Assembly: GCA_035653295.1 (NCBI GenBank)
Contig: DASRCB010000050.1
Span: forward strand, 1-16,338
Length of the DNA: 16,338 bases
Source of the DNA: DASRCB01 sp035653295
GTDB taxonomy: Bacteria > Acidobacteriota > Terriglobia > Bryobacterales > Bryobacteraceae
Reading direction: 5' to 3'
Positions 14,950 to 16,338 of the stretch are shown here, piece after piece. Each line of letters begins with the position of its first letter. Position 1 is the first letter of the stretch. A model generated the notes under the pieces. The model did not search any database, had not been told where the DNA came from, and was given only the letters and a program-made list of their open reading frames with translations. The position numbers and the translations under genes were made by a program.

Positions 14950-15120
14950 TCACCGCGCCGGAGTCAGCAGGCTCGAGAGGCGCGCAGCGGGGCCCTCGGC
15001 CATCCACTCAAAACCGAGGTCGTTCGGATGCGTCCCGTCGACGAGCCCTCCGCTGCGCGATCGTCCGATCAGGTTCGTGCCATGCACTGCTCGCAGCGAA
15101 TCGTCTGTCGCAAAAACGCT
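14950..15120 (-). pseudogene. C-terminal remnant of an SGNH/GDSL hydrolase
   Basis: About 56 codons on the minus strand end at a TGA at 14952-14950. They contain GGLVDGTHPNDLGFEWMAEG, which fits the last block of SGNH hydrolases, where the Asp and His of DGTHPND complete the catalytic Ser-Asp-His set. The preceding HGTNLIG also fits the strand before this block. Nothing upstream supplies the N-terminal GDSL serine block. Further upstream the same frame runs antisense-like through the end of the neighbouring carbohydrate-active gene and does not look like protein. There is no plausible start for so short a piece. I read it as a gene remnant joined to the end of the neighbour by deletion. It occupies most of the 319-base gap between the ferritin-like gene and that neighbour. 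Confidence 0.6.
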
Positions 15121-15149
15121 CAACCGACGTGGTTCGTGCTCAGGATCCC

Positions 15150-16338
15150 TCAGCGGCCAGGCGCCAGCCCACTTCCGGCCACAAGGTCGCCGAAAGGCCC
15201 GAGCAGGCCGTACTTGTTCTCCCAGGTCGTATACATGATTCCCTCCGCTCCCGGCGTGCGGGCGAGGGATTCCATCCAGCCCCGCGGGTTTGTCAGATCG
15301 TCGGCATCGTAGTAAGCGGCGCCAAGCGTGTGATAGCCCAGCTTTGAAAAGAACGACAGGCTCAGATCTCGTTTCTCGTAATACCAGCAGGCGATGTGCA
15401 GCTCTCTCGGGATATATTGCACCGTCTCGCGAAAGCTGCCGTCGATGAGGTAGTACTGCTCCCGGGCGTTGTGGTTCGGGTCGAACATATCGGACCACAC
15501 CCACACCTCCGCCTTCGGGTTTACGTCTCGAATCATCTGAAACTGGCGGGTAACACAATCCCCGAGGATCTGCGCCATGGACAGGCGCCGGCGTTTACAC
15601 GCCTGGCAGAATCCTCCCACGCGCACTTCGTCCATGCTGAGGAAGTACTTCCTGGGCGCAAGCTTCTTTGCGAGGAGGGCCACGTTCCGCCGCCAGATCT
15701 CATATACGGCCGGCTCGGACATATCGATGGGGACCTGATCGCGGTAGATGGTGGTTCCGTGGTAGTAGTCGACGCGGAGCCGGTCTCCGTCGTGGATACG
15801 GCTGCCCGTCAGCAGATGGATGGCGGGCCCGTCGTGGTCCCAGCGGAAGTTCAGGTTCGGGTCTGCCATGGGAGCAAAGTCGCGACCCTCCTGGTAAACC
15901 TCGCCGGTGGCGTCGTTCCGCACCGTGACGGGCGTGCCGGGACGGCGAAGTACGTTCACCAATCCGGTCTCTTCCACCTGCACGTCGTCCACCCATACTG
16001 TGCCCGAGCGGCCTTCCTCGATACCAATCCCCAAGTCGACGCTCTCCGCATACCAGCTGTTGAAGTGCCAGATGAGCTCCTTCCATCCGCTGGTCGACGG
16101 CAGAACGGGCTCCATGTACGCCAGGTCCCGTCCATCCTTTGCGCGCGCCCAGACATGGAAAGGAGCGCCCGGCGCGGCATTCTCGGTCTTTACCCAGCAA
16201 CGCAGGCGGTACGAGCGCCAGCGCTGTACGCGTAGAGGCTGCTCGAGCCAGACTGGGTTTTCGGGTGTGAAATTCTCGAAGCGAATCGAGTTCTTGCCCG
16301 AGTGGGCCACCTTGGTGTCGACTGCGGCGCCGCTGCCG
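15150..16338 (-). CDS. Carbohydrate-active-looking protein: jelly-roll module plus GH20-like barrel (5' end outside window)
   Basis: The reading frame enters from the right edge and is open for 396 codons to a TGA at 15152-15150. The visible N-terminal part (AHSGKNSIRFENFTPENPVW, then RSYRLRCWVKTEN) is a carbohydrate-binding jelly roll of about 115 residues ending WVDDVQVEE. A spacer of beta structure follows, then a barrel-like region with YFLSMDEVRVGGFCQACKR. Its adjacent Asp-Glu (codons near 15632-15627) resembles the catalytic pair of GH20-type hexosaminidases. AEVWVWSDMFDPNHN and IMYTTWENKYGLLGPFGDLV close the barrel. A GTG at 16310 is in frame but lies inside the jelly roll, so the true start is beyond the edge. 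The protein is probably secreted, but the signal region cannot be seen. I cannot name the family or substrate with certainty. Confidence 0.7.
   Translation of the reverse strand, partial: GSGAAVDTKVAHSGKNSIRFENFTPENPVWLEQPLRVQRWRSYRLRCWVKTENAAPGAPFHVWARAKDGRDLAYMEPVLPSTSGWKELIWHFNSWYAESVDLGIGIEEGRSGTVWVDDVQVEETGLVNVLRRPGTPVTVRNDATGEVYQEGRDFAPMADPNLNFRWDHDGPAIHLLTGSRIHDGDRLRVDYYHGTTIYRDQVPIDMSEPAVYEIWRRNVALLAKKLAPRKYFLSMDEVRVGGFCQACKRRRLSMAQILGDCVTRQFQMIRDVNPKAEVWVWSDMFDPNHNAREQYYLIDGSFRETVQYIPRELHIACWYYEKRDLSLSFFSKLGYHTLGAAYYDADDLTNPRGWMESLARTPGAEGIMYTTWENKYGLLGPFGDLVAGSGLAPGR

Noticed and set aside
15153..15558. Upstream part of the frame that contains the SGNH tail
   Set aside because: It runs through the C-terminal coding region of the right-edge gene in another frame and shows no SGNH blocks. 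Only 14950-15120 looks like protein.

Overview
The window is GC-rich, densely coded DNA, most likely from an acidobacterium of the Solibacter/Bryobacter kind. The main reason is three secreted proteins of the acidobacterial VWFA-related family (TIGR03436-like), a family strongly expanded in that phylum. Assignment is from reading translations by eye; no database search was run.

Left part (1-4858). A nearly complete selB (selenocysteine-specific elongation factor) runs leftward off the edge. Divergent from it is a rightward pair: a 316-aa secreted VWA protein and a secreted GH36-like (clan GH-D) glycosidase 21 bases downstream. The selB and VWA start codons lie on opposite strands of the same CATG tetranucleotide, so there is no intergenic DNA between these divergent genes.

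Middle part (4921-14185). Seven genes read leftward as one probable operon, in transcription order: a GT2 glycosyltransferase; a second GT2 resembling polyprenyl-phosphate mannose synthase; a DUF2304-type small membrane protein; a large GT-C/TMTC-like membrane protein with C-terminal TPRs; a GT4 glycosyltransferase that appears to start at CTG; and two more secreted VWA-family proteins, one with an 88-residue Gly/Ser tract. The first four genes are tightly coupled by short overlaps or a 3-base gap. The gene content suggests lipid-linked sugar synthesis coupled to glycosylation outside the cytoplasm. The co-transcribed secreted VWA proteins are candidate targets, which is inference. A palindrome-rich 62-base stretch separates this operon from the convergent GH36-like gene.

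Right part (14186-16338). A 135-base divergent control region precedes a rightward YciE/YciF-type ferritin-like gene (DUF892). A 319-base stretch follows with no intact gene. It holds a GC-rich inverted repeat and, on the minus strand, a C-terminal remnant of an SGNH/GDSL hydrolase. The window ends inside a leftward gene for a carbohydrate-active-looking protein (jelly-roll module plus GH20-like barrel) whose N-terminus lies outside.

No tRNA, rRNA, CRISPR array, insertion sequence or integrase was seen.
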